In this document: one piece after another, positions 1 to 10,800 of the stretch | How the letters are laid out: the number at the start of each line of letters is the position of its first letter | Numbering within the stretch: the first letter of the stretch is position 1 | NCBI GenBank assembly: GCA_003254905.1 | Contig: QANU01005526.1 | Location: forward strand, 3,887-67,886 | Source: Nissolia schottii | Lineage: Eukaryota > Streptophyta > Magnoliopsida > Fabales > Fabaceae | Direction: 5' to 3' | Length of the DNA stretch: 64,000 bases | Notes under the pieces: model-generated | Told to the model about the DNA's origin: nothing | Database searches by the model: none | What the model saw: the letters and a program-made list of their open reading frames with translations, nothing else | Translations under genes and position numbers: made by a program

Positions 1-306
1 GGAGGAGGAGGAGGTGGTGCTGGCGGTGGAGTCGCGCGGGGGAACGGGGAAGGAGAGGAGGAGGGTGCAGACCATGGAGATGCGAGGGGAGAGGTGGAGA
101 GGGAGGAGCTGACCCTTGTAGAATAGCTCGTCCGCGAGCCAGAGGAGTGTGGAGGATTTGCGGGGTGAAATTGAGATGCTGAACTCGAAGTCCGAAGACG
201 AAGAAGAAGAGAAGGAGTGGGATGGGGATGGGGATGCGGATGGTGGAAGCGTGTAGGACTCTGCTGCCTCTGCCCCTCTCTGTTTCTGTCTTCTTCTTCT
301 TCCCAT
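1..306 (-). CDS. MAKR/BKI1-like membrane-associated kinase regulator, N-terminal part (runs off left edge)
   Basis: Reading the minus strand from an ATG at 306 gives an open frame of 102 codons that leaves the window at base 1. The protein begins MGRRRRQKQ and has a Ser/Pro-rich stretch (residues about 20-38). It then has a DFEFSISISPRK segment (39-50) and the block ADELFYKGQLLPLHLSPR (58-75), followed by Ser/Thr-rich sequence. FEF followed by ADELFYKG and LLPLHL is the N-terminal signature of plant MAKR/BKI1-type proteins. These are basic, plasma-membrane-associated proteins that bind and regulate receptor kinases. The start is chosen because it is the only ATG preceding the motif in frame; the sequence upstream has an A-rich leader. 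Position 56 is Trp and 57 is Leu where I remember Cys-Pro in relatives. The C-terminal kinase-binding tail lies outside the window, so the subfamily cannot be set. An ordinary Ser-rich protein is the alternative, but the 18-residue block argues against it. Confidence 0.65.
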   Translation of the reverse strand, partial: MGRRRRQKQRGAEAAESYTLPPSASPSPSHSFSSSSSSDFEFSISISPRKSSTLLWLADELFYKGQLLPLHLSPRISMVCTLLLSFPVPPRDSTASTTSSSS

Positions 307-474
307 CTTTGTCTCTGTGTTGCTCTGTTTTTTCTATCTAGTGCGTGGTCGGTGGTGGCAGACTCGCAGCGCAGGTGGGGGTCGCGGGTGGGGACGCAGC
401 AGACGGGAATGGGGTCGCGGGTGGGGCAGTGGGAACGAAGCTGCAAGTGCTCCAGATGCCAGCTTACAGAAGAT

Positions 475-652
475 GTATATACACGGGTGGCGGGTCGGGT
501 CGGGTCTGAAAATTCAGAACCGAGACTCGACCCGTCTAACCACGCGGATCTGTCGGGTCTCACCCGCCGACCCGCCTAATCCGACCCGAGCGGGTCGGAT
601 TGGGTCGGATCTGGCGGGTTAGCGGGTTGGGTTAAACCCGTGTGCACCCCTA
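475..652. repeat. hAT-like element remnant rich in GGGTCGGGT motifs
   Basis: A dense run of GGGTCGG and CGACCC words on both strands ends in TGCACCCCTA at 652. This is the inverse of the hAT-type terminus TAGGGGTGCACACGGG. The left side has ACACGGG at 481 but lacks the outer TAGGGG, so that end is decayed or truncated. I see no convincing 8-bp duplication. It lies between the MAKR-like start and the 3' side of the zinc-finger gene. Confidence 0.5.
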
Positions 653-915
653 GTGAATATGTGCTATGCAAATTGAAGATTAGGATTTTCTCCAATGGAA
701 TTAAAACTCGCAGAAAGCGTACAACATAACAAACAAACGAAACAAAACGAGAAAAAAGGGAAGTAACTAACTACATTTGTATAATGAATTTGCATTGCTT
801 CTTTGGCTGGGGAACATTTTACAACAAATTCTATACAGATATTGTCACCTAAGTACAATGAATTTCTATAAAATTTTATAAGAAAGAATCATTCAATAAA
901 TAATAGTAATCTTGT
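653..915 (-). other. 3' flank / likely 3' UTR of the CCCH gene
   Basis: This AT-rich stretch lies immediately downstream of the stop codon of the zinc-finger gene on the minus strand. It has no open frame of note. It probably contains the 3' UTR, but I could not identify a clear AATAAA signal, so the transcript end is not placed. Confidence 0.35.
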
Positions 916-2679
916 TTAGACCATCTGCTCCTGATCCATGCACAATTGCTCCAGCCAAGCAGGTTCATCGATATCCGGCAGTGTTGCGTTTGCAGACATT
1001 GAGATAGGACTAGCGCTGTTTCTGAATCCAAAAGAAGAAGACGACCCCCTCATCTTATTCAGCTCTTCTCCGCGGACGGACCAGTCCAATTTTCCATCGG
1101 GGGAGCTCCAACCAGAGAAAATATACGGCTCCAGTTCTACAGAGGCGGCAGGAGAAGGAAGCCCCGAATCACAAGTCATTCCGTCGCTCTCAGCAAAGCT
1201 CAGGCTCAATGCGGCACTTGCTGATCCGATCACGTTCGAAGGGGAAGCATTGGAAGAATACCCCCACATCTGCTGGTTCACATTCCGATAAATGTCTTCA
1301 AGGCTAGTAGTAGTAGGCTTCACTACCGTAGAGCCCATATTTGACTCCGCAGCGTGATCGCCGCCGAAAGAGACGGCAAAAGATGGGCTGTTGGGCATGG
1401 AACGCGACCATTTGGAAGCGGATGAAAGGCCAGACATGTCATCTATCATCAGCTGCTGCATCATTCGGCGATTTTCAAGCCCCAGCAACTCGATGTCTAA
1501 AGCAATACCTTTGTCCTTCCGACAGGCTGCTTTGAATCTGCTTTTGGGAAGCTGAAGGGTAGGGACGGCTGGAACATGAGACTGAGCCGGCCACACGGTC
1601 CCACCCGCTCCTAAGCTGAAGGGACTAATTGAGCCGATCTCCAAGGGAGGAGCACCCGGTGCATACGACGTCGGAGAAGGCATGGCAGAACCGGTAGAAG
1701 CATACAAGGGGCGAAGCTCGTCCGGCCTGTGAGCGAAGAAGCAGACTCTCCGGGTGCACGCAGTCTCATCCTTGCAAAGGCGCGTCCTGTACTGCGCCGG
1801 GTGGAGCCAGCACTCGAAAATGCCGTGCGCGTACTCGCAAGCGTCGCCCTTGCTGCAGGATCCCTTCCTAAACTCGGGGCAAGGGACACAGCTGTAACTA
1901 TATTTCCTCAGGTCGCGCCGCCTAGCGTTCTCCCCCGGATGGACAAAGGGGCACTCGGTCCAATCGTGCGAGTAGGCCCTCGAACAAGGCTTCACCTTGA
2001 ACGTATACATCCTGAACTCATCCGTGCCGTATATCCCATTCTTTATGTCTGGCAGAGAGGGATCCACGCCGCCATCTTTCTTCTCGGCCCTTTCTTTCCA
2101 GACGCGCCACTCGGATGGGCTGCCCGCCTCCTCAATGTTACCCCCCGCACCTTCTAATACGCCTTGCAGCAGTTTCTTCCTTGAACTGAAGACACCATAA
2201 TTAGACACTGAGGGAATCAAGTCGCGGGACCGGTTGCCGGCTGCGTCAACAGCATTCACATCCGCAGATGCGTCAAGCAGGATCTTGATGACCTCAGGGG
2301 CATCAGCGGAGCCCCCGGCAACGGCGCAATGGAGGGCGGTAGCGCCATCGGAGCCACTAGGCTGGTTAACGTCGACTCTACCGGTTCCGAGGATGTAAGA
2401 CAAGACACCTTTGCTTCCGAACATGGAAGCAATCATGAGAGGGGTCCTCTCTTCAAACCCTACTTCCTTTGATCCAACCCTCATTCCGTACCAAAACCCC
2501 ACCTCGCCGACGTCTTGGCCCTCTCTCTCAACGGCATCCTTGAACCTCGTTACGTCGTCTGAGGCGGAAAACTCGAGCAATGCAGAAATCTTGTGGTGGA
2601 GCCCCTCTTGTTTCCTCAACACGTCCTCCACAGTCAAGCTGGTTTTTTTAGAAGCCTTCATTTTGGAACCTCTGCACAT
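916..2679 (-). CDS. Ankyrin-repeat, RR-type tandem CCCH zinc-finger protein (plant TZF subfamily)
   Basis: This is a 587-residue protein in a single exon. Residues about 77-146 hold two ankyrin repeats ([24 protein letters not shown]). An arginine-rich Cys/His region follows (C232, H238, C243, H247). Next is the plant tandem zinc finger: C267-x7-C275-x5-C281-x3-H285, 16 residues, then C302-x5-C308-x4-C313-x3-H317. That spacing defines the RR-TZF group, whose members bind AU-rich mRNA, shuttle between nucleus and cytoplasm, and act in stress and hormone responses. The long C-terminal half is low-complexity and Ser-rich and ends in [16 protein letters not shown]. The frame stays open upstream to 2814, but I chose the ATG at 2679 because relatives begin Met-Cys and the upstream residues are lysine-rich leader-like sequence. 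A further in-frame ATG is at 2661. The stop TAA is at 916-918. Subgroup membership is inference. Confidence 0.93.
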   Translation of the reverse strand: MCRGSKMKASKKTSLTVEDVLRKQEGLHHKISALLEFSASDDVTRFKDAVEREGQDVGEVGFWYGMRVGSKEVGFEERTPLMIASMFGSKGVLSYILGTGRVDVNQPSGSDGATALHCAVAGGSADAPEVIKILLDASADVNAVDAAGNRSRDLIPSVSNYGVFSSRKKLLQGVLEGAGGNIEEAGSPSEWRVWKERAEKKDGGVDPSLPDIKNGIYGTDEFRMYTFKVKPCSRAYSHDWTECPFVHPGENARRRDLRKYSYSCVPCPEFRKGSCSKGDACEYAHGIFECWLHPAQYRTRLCKDETACTRRVCFFAHRPDELRPLYASTGSAMPSPTSYAPGAPPLEIGSISPFSLGAGGTVWPAQSHVPAVPTLQLPKSRFKAACRKDKGIALDIELLGLENRRMMQQLMIDDMSGLSSASKWSRSMPNSPSFAVSFGGDHAAESNMGSTVVKPTTTSLEDIYRNVNQQMWGYSSNASPSNVIGSASAALSLSFAESDGMTCDSGLPSPAASVELEPYIFSGWSSPDGKLDWSVRGEELNKMRGSSSSFGFRNSASPISMSANATLPDIDEPAWLEQLCMDQEQMV

Positions 2680-3010
2680 GACTTTTCTTTTCTTTTTTTC
2701 TTTTTTTTTTTTATTACTTAATCTTTCCCTTCCCTTCAAGAATCTGCAAAATTCACAGCTGATAGCTAGAACACGTTCAATTATTGTAAGAAACAATGAT
2801 GTTGCAAAAGACAAGGAAAATGTCTCTCTAATTTAAAGCATAGGAGAATTCCGTTAAAAGGTTTCAATTGAATGTAACAACAAACGAACTCAGATAAGGT
2901 AACAGAAGAGAGACAGATTCTCTCCATTTTGGTGTGTGGTGCGATAACTGATGAGGCAACTAAAAAATTTGGCAACAAGTATTTTTTTCTTCTTCTTTGA
3001 GTTATAAATC
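2680..3010 (-). promoter_or_regulatory. 5' leader and proximal promoter of the CCCH gene, possible 5' UTR intron acceptor
   Basis: Reading leftward on the minus strand, a TTTATAAC box lies near 3001-3008. A TTTTGCAG, a good plant 3' splice-site sequence, ends at 2744 and is followed by an A/G-rich leader up to the ATG. Relatives often have a 5' UTR intron, so a non-coding exon further upstream is plausible. The donor site cannot be fixed from sequence alone. Confidence 0.3.
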
Positions 3011-4480
3011 TCAATTCTTTTTTAGTTTGTTTGTAACAATTAACAAATAGTTCTAAAATATGCACAAATTCCGGCAATAAGAAACAAACAGAAAAATTTG
3101 TTGCAACCTCACTAACCCCACAGCAAAACCAACCTGTCCTTGGTATCTTTCCAGAGTGAAAGAGAAAGCATATTCGGTTTTTTTACACGGTTAATTTCCC
3201 TCCACAGTGACATTCTAAGGCCAACACACATAATTCGAAACACAGCATTTTTCAGGAAATTTCTTAGCAACCAAGCAAATAAAAGACTATATCCAATTTT
3301 TTAGCTCAAATTCAAGGACAACAAGGAGGAAAAACATTAAGCAAGATCATTTTCAAGAAATTAATGTTCTGAATTAACAAAGATCCCTAGTTATTAATAT
3401 TATGAAGAAATTCACAAAACTTTCTCTCATTTTGAAATTGCATAAATTAACCGATCAAATTCATTTTAATAATTAACGTTTGTCACTTTCCTTTTAAGAA
3501 ATCGCCAATTTTGCTTTGACTATTTATTTTTTTACAACAAAATAACAAATATTTTTAAGAAATTAATTTTTATACACTGAAAATGCCATCTAATAATGTA
3601 TTGTCACATAAACAAAAGTGATTGAGTTTACTTCCGTCACTTCAAAAGTCTCACATATAACAACACATAATTGGATGATAGAATACACAAAAATTAATAT
3701 CTATTTTCAGTTGTTGTTTCGCTGCGACTTGCTGCCTCCTCTTGTGTTTAGATCATCTTTTATTGTCTCCACTTGGCCCTTGATGACAATGCCAAATGCG
3801 ACTTTTGGGGTTGTTTTCTCGCTTTCATTTTGGTATTTCGTTGGCTTGTTTCTTGCTTACTTTTTGTATTTCTGGTTTACATTGACTCTAATGTATCAAC
3901 TCTTTGTTGCTCCCCATCTATTCTAAGGGAGTTTTTGCGAGTTAGATTTAGGAGGATAATGAGAGAAAAGGGAAAGGATACGGAGACTTAATTATGTTTG
4001 AGAGTTTTAGTTTTAGGAGGGAAAGGGTTTGAAGAGTTTTGTAAACCCTCCAAACTAATTGGAGGGGTTGGAGGATTTATAATGTAATACAATACAAAGT
4101 TACAAATTTACCCGTCCCAAATATAATTTTTTTCTCAAAAATATATTTTTTTTTTCAAAAATTATTTTTTATTTTCATAAAAAAAAATTGCTGTTGTTTT
4201 TTTTCAATGTCTTTCCCTCTTCTTGCATCTGATGTCGTGATTTTTTTCCCTTCATCTCTTAAAAATCTTTTGGTACGCTACTTCAGTTGAGCTACATGTA
4301 CATCATTACTCTCATAATTCTATTCAGAAACAACCCAAACAAAAAAAGGAATGAAAGTAGGTGGAGGCTACCATGGTGTCCCATATGTTGGGGCACATGC
4401 CATCGTACCCCACTTCTCCATCAATTTAAACTTTTATAATCATAGTTCTGGATCACAGTTTAAACTTTCATTTTGTGCCC
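3011..4480. other. Intergenic, AT-rich, no gene seen
   Basis: This is mostly AT-rich sequence with long poly-T and poly-A runs. Around 3920-4100 there are GGAGGG and AAACCCTCC words on both strands, which looks like a decayed MITE, but I found no clean ends. Open frames here have no protein-like composition. Confidence 0.4.
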
Positions 4481-4759
4481 AAACCCAAAATAATTGAATA
4501 TTTGCAACAAATGTCCTTCTACCAAGTGTTAAATGACAAAATTACCCTTATCTCTCCTCCCTCTCCTCCTCCCTTTCTCTCAAACACCAACCACAGCAAC
4601 AACTGCGAGCGCCACCGCCGCTGCCTCCACTCACTGCAACTACCGCCTGCAACTGGGCTGGATTCCAATGCGAACATTGTCTCCCTCTCCTCCACTAAAC
4701 CCCTCTGTCCCCGTCATCCCGCTCCAGTTCCTCGACCGCGCCACCAGCATCCCCGAACT

Positions 4760-4864
4760 CTTGTACGTCTCTTGTGCTTCTTTCAAGCATGCAATTAAAG
4801 GAAAACACAGAAGGACCCCGATCAGATGGCTGAAGCAACTTGTACGTCTCTTGTGCTTCTTTCA
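4760..4864. repeat. 26-bp perfect direct repeat within the PPR relic
   Basis: Positions 4760-4785 and 4839-4864 are identical over 26 bases (both begin CTTGTACGTCTC). The right copy encodes, on the minus strand, part of the LKEAQETYK segment of the PPR relic. The left copy sits beyond the point where PPR similarity fades. The repeat therefore marks a local duplication or rearrangement at the relic's 3' edge. Confidence 0.75.
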
Positions 4865-5560
4865 GGTAGCCAACTTTGGTATACAACTTTATCAGAGAGT
4901 TATATAGCTGGGTTCCCTGGAAAGCCTGCTCTTCTCAATGAATCCTCCTGAATCATAACCATATATGACTGCTCAAGCATACCTGATTTTACATACATCC
5001 TATGCAGTCACAGCAGATTGGGTGAGTTCATCAATTTCAAGACCCCCTTCATCCATTTCCCGTAGGAGCTCTTCGCCAATTCTAGGACTATTTTCCTCAC
5101 TGGCAAGGTCTGGCTCAAGACAGGCCTCTTTCATATTTGCAAAATATTTTGGTGCCAAGTTGATATTATTATGTTTAGAATGGAGAGAAATGAGGATGTT
5201 AGTTAATTATATGTCCTCATGTCGTGCAGGCATCAAAGCTCTTCCAGTTTCTGCAATAGCAAACCTACTTGCGCCAAGCGTCCATGGTCTCCATAGAAGT
5301 GAATCATTATTGTATTGAGTGTCACCGAAGTCGGGGCTACGACTTCTTCGATCATCTTAGCAAAAATTTCAGATGCTGCCTGAAGCTGTCCAGCCTTATT
5401 ATTATACCTTAGTGTCAAAGTTCTTGAGCTTTCTAGAAATCTGCGGGCCTCTTGTGCAATTGAACAATAATCCCCATTGTGAACTCATCGGGTTCCATCC
5501 CTTGACTTTGCATCCTATGAAGCCAAGCAAGTGCTTCCTCTTTTAAGTGCACCTTTACTG
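4790..5560 (-). pseudogene. Pentatricopeptide-repeat protein pseudogene (similar to At3g23020-type PPR)
   Basis: Four separated PPR-like blocks lie in the right order on the minus strand. They are: an EALAWLHRMQSQGMEPDEF block (about 5555-5440); AGQLQAASEIFAKMIEEVV followed by VTLNTIMIHFYGDHGRLAQV (about 5410-5260); YFANMKEACLEPDL then ELLREMDEGGLEIDELTQSA (about 5150-5015); and LYNSLIKLYTKVGYLKEAQE (about 4905-4845). They are separated by stops, frame changes and deletions; for example, the second half of a repeat is missing inside the third block. Intact PPR proteins bind organellar RNA. This copy has no continuous frame and no start, so it is dead. The order of blocks matches a plant P-class PPR remembered as At3g23020; that link is from memory. 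Confidence 0.8.
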
Positions 5561-5641
5561 TAAACATCAATCGTTCCATGCGTAGAATTCACAGGTGCAA
5601 CCCGCTTCTGCATTCATTTCATTCCACAAACTCTCGACAAT

Positions 5642-6372
5642 TAGGGATGGCGATGGGACAGGGCAGGGTGGGTTTTGTCCCATTCCGACCCTGCCTCGTA
5701 CCCTATTAACACTAACCTCTACCCACTCTGTCTCTACGTGGGGATTTTAAACATTATAATTAGCACCAGTCCCACGAGTACCCACCCTGCCTCTTTTTTT
5801 AGAACAATTGCCAAAATACTATAAAATTCAACCCACATATAGATTAACATAATCATATAATAAATTACCACAAATGTCAACACTAAACATTTATTAAGTA
5901 TAGAAAGGTCCAATAGCAATAAAATAACAAGCAAATAATAACAAAGTTTTTAATAAGTCATAGAAATATCTAAGATACATATAAATTCCAAATAAGTTCT
6001 AAATAACAGTCAAATCACTTCTTGTCTTTTGTGTAACTTCCCAACTATTGAAGCTATCATTCTTCACTATCTCCGTCGGTGACTGGCAGTACGGAGCCAC
6101 GAGAGCGAGATGACCGAAAGAGAGAGAGACGATCAAAAGAGGAGGAAGATGAGAGGAGCTCGTCCCGTTGATGGCTAGCGGCATGATGCTGCAAGAGAGA
6201 GAGAGAGAGAGGTGTAGAGATAGACAAATTTATGACTAGGAATTAGGTTTGGTATTTGCAACTGTTGAGTTTTTAATAATTAGGACTAGATAAGTTTTAT
6301 ATAATTTTTTTTATTATATATCTATATTTATATATTAATATTAATATATTTTTATAATATATAATATACAGG
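5642..6372. mobile_element. hAT-type MITE, left terminus present, right terminus lost
   Basis: The sequence starts TAGGGATGGCGATGGG at 5642, a common plant hAT terminus, followed by GGGCAGGGTGGG-type words. AT-rich body sequence follows up to a GGGTGTGGGGCG word near 6371, the kind of G-rich sequence expected just inside the right terminus. There it breaks off into unrelated sequence. The interior includes a GC-richer stretch (6060-6200) with GA repeats. No matching 8-bp duplication was found. Confidence 0.55.
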
Positions 6373-6570
6373 GTGTGGGGCGACATTTGAGTTGGGTTAC
6401 GGACTAAAGTCTTGGGTTGAAACTCTTTTGGACTTAACTCTTGGGACGGACTAAAGTCTTGGGTCAACAATCCAAGAGGACTTAACTCCTATAAAGTCTT
6501 GGATCAAGAGTCCAAAAGTCCTAAAAGACCCAAACAACTAGAAAACCCAACTTGGAATATATCACCCCGA
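6373..6570. repeat. Foldback-like repeat next to the broken hAT element
   Basis: GAGTTGGGTT near 6391 is mirrored by AACCCAACTTGG near 6547, with GGGGCGA and TCACCCC outside them. Inside, the phrase GGACTAAAGTCTTGGGT occurs twice and related GACTTAACTC words recur. This could be a small foldback element that cut the hAT MITE. The ends are imperfect and no duplication is visible. Confidence 0.35.
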
Positions 6571-7887
6571 GAGTTGCGGAACCATTAAAAAATAAGTGTA
6601 AGCCTTTATCTTACCCTACTTTCCTGTAATGGCCAGCTAGTAACAACCCGAGATCAGTGCTGACTGCTTCGTTCCATATCATCTGGAATCAATAACCATT
6701 CCTATCTCAACTCCACACGCTCGCCTATATGAGCACATAGTCTTGACACTAACCAAGTATCTCTAGTTTATATGCGAAAAAGTATCATAACACATATTCT
6801 AACTTGAACGTCAAAGTGCCTTTACAAGTACACTCCGCCGCCTTTACCATGAGCACAAAAATTGTGGCTTTTGTCAAGGCACCTCCTCATCCATCTACTG
6901 CGTTCAAGTAACTTCATTTCTTATCAAATTATTCTAAAACAAGTATCATTCAGCCAAAATCGCCAAAATCAATTTACTAGTCCCAAAATCTGGCCATAAA
7001 CTATAAAGAATAAATTCTGACAATAATTAATTTAATAACCAAACTATGACATGGAACATTGTCAAACATGTAACAAGTCCAATGTATAAAGAAGGCACGT
7101 TTAACATAAGGAAACTAGCATTAGCTTAATGCAAAGCAATAGCCACATTTCCTTTTCATACTATATACAGGGATCATCTTTTTTCTTTACAAGATCTTTA
7201 ATCTCCATTTGGCTGCTCGCTTCTTATAATGCTTTTGGTGATAGGAGAAAGAGTCATTCTCCATAGCCATAAAGAAAATGGCAAAATTCAAGAGCAGTCA
7301 TAGCATGCTCTGCTGAATTTTGGATTTTGCAGTTAATAGATTCACCATAAATATAGTCGACAATTGCATGCCATTGCTTAATTAAAATGAGTGAAGATTA
7401 ATTATATTTTCCTCTTCTACTGAGTTTTATTTCTTTGTAAGTAAATCCTACAAGTAAACACCTTAGATTTATATTCCACATATCTAGATAGGGGATTTGT
7501 CCCATTTTGAGCTTGTATTACTGAGTGAAGCCATCTTAATACAATTTTAACACCAACAAAATATAACACGTTGAATGGAAAAAAAATAAAAAAAATAAAA
7601 ATCTAGCAAATATTGTTCCATGAAAAAAAAAAAGATACATCACTGAAAGATATAGATATTAGAATAATAAACAGGAAACTAGTAAAGACTACAAATTCAT
7701 GCATTTTACCATAGGAATTGCATCACAATGATTATCCCAAAAACAAAGGAAATAAAGGAAAAAAAAAAAAGTAAACATCGTGGGATTAATTAGCCGAACA
7801 ATGTTACCAACTAGCAAAATGCTATATCCTAAAGGCTAACATTTTACAAGTAATTACAACAATAACATAGTGAGCAAAAAAAATAAT
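6571..7887. other. Intergenic plus probable 3' flank of the SMXL gene
   Basis: No gene is seen. The AT-rich part next to 7887 is expected to hold the SMXL 3' UTR on the minus strand. I could not place a poly(A) signal. Confidence 0.4.
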
Positions 7888-10800
7888 TCAGTTCAAGTTA
7901 ATTCTAGCTGGAAGGCACACTCCATGAGCTTCTTGCTCTTCCACAAAACTGCTTTCACATTTAACCAGTTTCATGACATACTGAACTCCAGTGTGGCGGT
8001 ACTTGTGTTGGGCCTGGGCTTCGGCAAAGCTTCTGCCAAGAACATGTTCAACCCAATCCTCCACTGCATTTCTCTTGTCTGATAACCAAGCAGCTGCAAG
8101 TATCAGTGCCATGACCTCATACTCAATTTCAAGCACAGCATCTGACCCAAATGCCCTCTGAAACTGCACGCCAATGCTCTTGGTTACTTGCTCAGCAAGG
8201 CAATCAAAATCGAACGGCTTGAAGGCGACTTCTCCGTCAACTTGGTCACAGAAATCATGCAGCCAGGCTTCACAGTTTTCGGCTCCAGATTCATTTTCGC
8301 AATCATTGTAATTTGTGTTGGACTCTTCAACCTCCTCAAAAGGCATGTTTAGGTCCAGTTTCTGTGTCTTGCATTTTTCAGCTTTCTCCTTGGAGCTACC
8401 ACTTTGAACTAGCTTTCTTTTGTTCAGAAACGTTGGTTTGGAAGGTCCTTGTGCTTTTCTCAGTGCAACAACCTTCACATTTGTGCTGCCAATTCTCTCT
8501 GCGGCGGTGGCGGCGGCGGCTTCGGAGGCATGTCCAAGCGACAATTGCATTTGAAATCTTTTGGCTTCCAGGATTCTTTCCTCGGGAAACATTTCAGGCA
8601 CCTTCTCCGGAACAAGAGAGCCGTTGCGGCCGTCATACGCGGTGGCCGAGGCTACAATAAAGATTGCATTGCTGATGCTGACTTCCCTTCCAAGTGAGTA
8701 TGGAAATCTACCTGTTCTCACAGCTTGGAACAAACTGTTGTGCACCAGAAAATCGGACTCTTGTACATTCTCGAGAAACACCACCGAGCGAGGCTTCTTA
8801 CACAGCTCGCCGGCGATGTAGTCCACAACTGTCTTCCTCCTGAGCACATCGTTACAATAAGGACTGTGGAATTCGAAAATCGAGTTCGATGGATAGAATC
8901 CGCCCTGGGAGCTCAAATCCACAGAGATTAGGCTCTCTCTGTTTCCAAGTAAACACTCTGCGATCGCCGAAGCGATTTTCCTTTTCCCGACTCTATCCGG
9001 CCCAAGGAAAGCAAGCCACACGTCTGCTCTAACACGCGAGCTGCCGCGCCTACCGGCACCGGATCTACATTGTGAAATAGCTCGATTGATCGCGTGTATG
9101 GCCTCGTCTTGCCAGCCAACCTTTTCGGCGAGGAATTTGTGAAGTGACTTGAAATCTACAGAATCAAATCTCCCTTCGAAATTGGGAGCAGAGCAGGGGG
9201 AAGACATAGCAATTTGGTGTGTGGTGCTATCAGTTGAGAGGGAATCTGACAGATGCTGTGGCTCATGAGCAATTGAATTTGATCTGTATATAGTTCCCAA
9301 CCCCAAATCAGTGGTCACAGGAGGAGTGAGGGATGAAGACGATCTAGGTGAAAACCAAGCACTCGGCAGCATCTCGCTTCGCTGAATCTTGGAAACATTT
9401 TGTGCTTGTTCTGTTTCAGTGTTGTTGATACTAACAGCACCACAAGGTGCCGAAGAAGTTTGGTTGGAACATTGGATTTCATTCAGGGATAACAGACCTT
9501 TGCTGCTGGTACTAGTTGGTTTTTTAAAACCTGAACCGGATTGAAACCCCTCAAGTGTTGGGGAAATATCAAATTCTGGTAACGATCGGTTGCGATGAAT
9601 GCGTTGGCAAATGTCGCTCCATTTCCTTTGCAAGCCGGAGATCTTGGCATTCCAACTTGTGCTGTCTTCATTAGTCTGCACTAAATTATGGAGTTCGTTC
9701 TCATAAATATATAGCCATAAAACTGAATCAATAAAGTGCGCCACATGATGCAAAACATGAAGGATATACACATGTTTATATCTACAATACTTGATCAACT
9801 TTCAGAAACATCACTTGTCAGTTTGATCATCAGAAATCAGTCTCCATAGAAAATTCAGAGGAAAAAAAAATATATACAAGAGAAATATTATCTTATCTGG
9901 TTTGCTAACTGCTACATATATTACTACATTGCCATCTTTTTCCTTAATGGAAAAAGGGAGATGATTTTTTTCTTTACATAATAATCTTTGGACATCTTCC
10001 AAGATACCTTATGGGATGGGTGCGTAAGAAATAGATGGAAAAAAAGATGGCTTAATGCATGAGGCTCTTACTTGAAAGAGTTTGAAGAGGATAGATATAT
10101 ACAACCTTATCCCCACAAATAGGGAGAGTATTTTCTAAAATTTGAACATGTGACTTTCAATTCATCGGGCAAAACCTTACCATGGCGCGAAGACTCATCC
10201 TCTAAAAGGTAGATGCAATGAGAAAAGTTAAAAAGAAAAAATGCATTCGGTGTGGTGTCCAAGATTAGTATATAAGGTAGTGTTTGGTTTCCTAGGATAA
10301 AAAGGTGGAGACATTGGGACAACAGAGACAAGCCTCCTGCATCCCATCATTTTGGAGGTAAAATTAGTTTAAAAATTATTCTCGAGACATATCTCTTATG
10401 TTCCTCTTTTTTAGAGATACATAAATTAATTTAAAAATTGTTCTAAGACCAGAACAATTATAAGTCTTTTTTTTATCTCTATCCCCTTCTCCGAAAATAT
10501 TTCTGTCCCTAACGTCTCTGTCTTCTAACCAAACCCTACTTTATTCAAATAACCTTAACAGGAAAGTGTTTTATTTATTTATTTTTTTACTTTTTATTAG
10601 TGTAAGCAAGTAGCATTATTGTTGCTGCGCAGCTCTAAAATTATTTTTAGTGGGTCAGTAACACAGCAATTGTCCCGTACGATGTTGCATGCATGCATGT
10701 GTGTGAACATGTGAATGTCTCTGCCATGCAAATAAGGACAGTGGAGTATATATAAAGATTTAAGGTGAATCATATATAACCCACCGTTGCCACATCCAAT

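Noticed and set aside
1729..2157. 142-codon plus-strand open frame inside the zinc-finger gene
   Set aside because: It is antisense to the conserved CCCH coding region and has no motif, so it is a shadow frame.
2680..2814. Upstream in-frame extension of the zinc-finger protein (start at 2814)
   Set aside because: The extension is lysine-rich, matches a purine-rich leader with a likely splice acceptor, and relatives begin Met-Cys at the chosen start.
7361..7368. TCGACAAT as right-hand target duplication for the hAT element at 5642
   Set aside because: The same 8 bases flank the left end, but here they are not preceded by a hAT terminus, so the match is likely chance.
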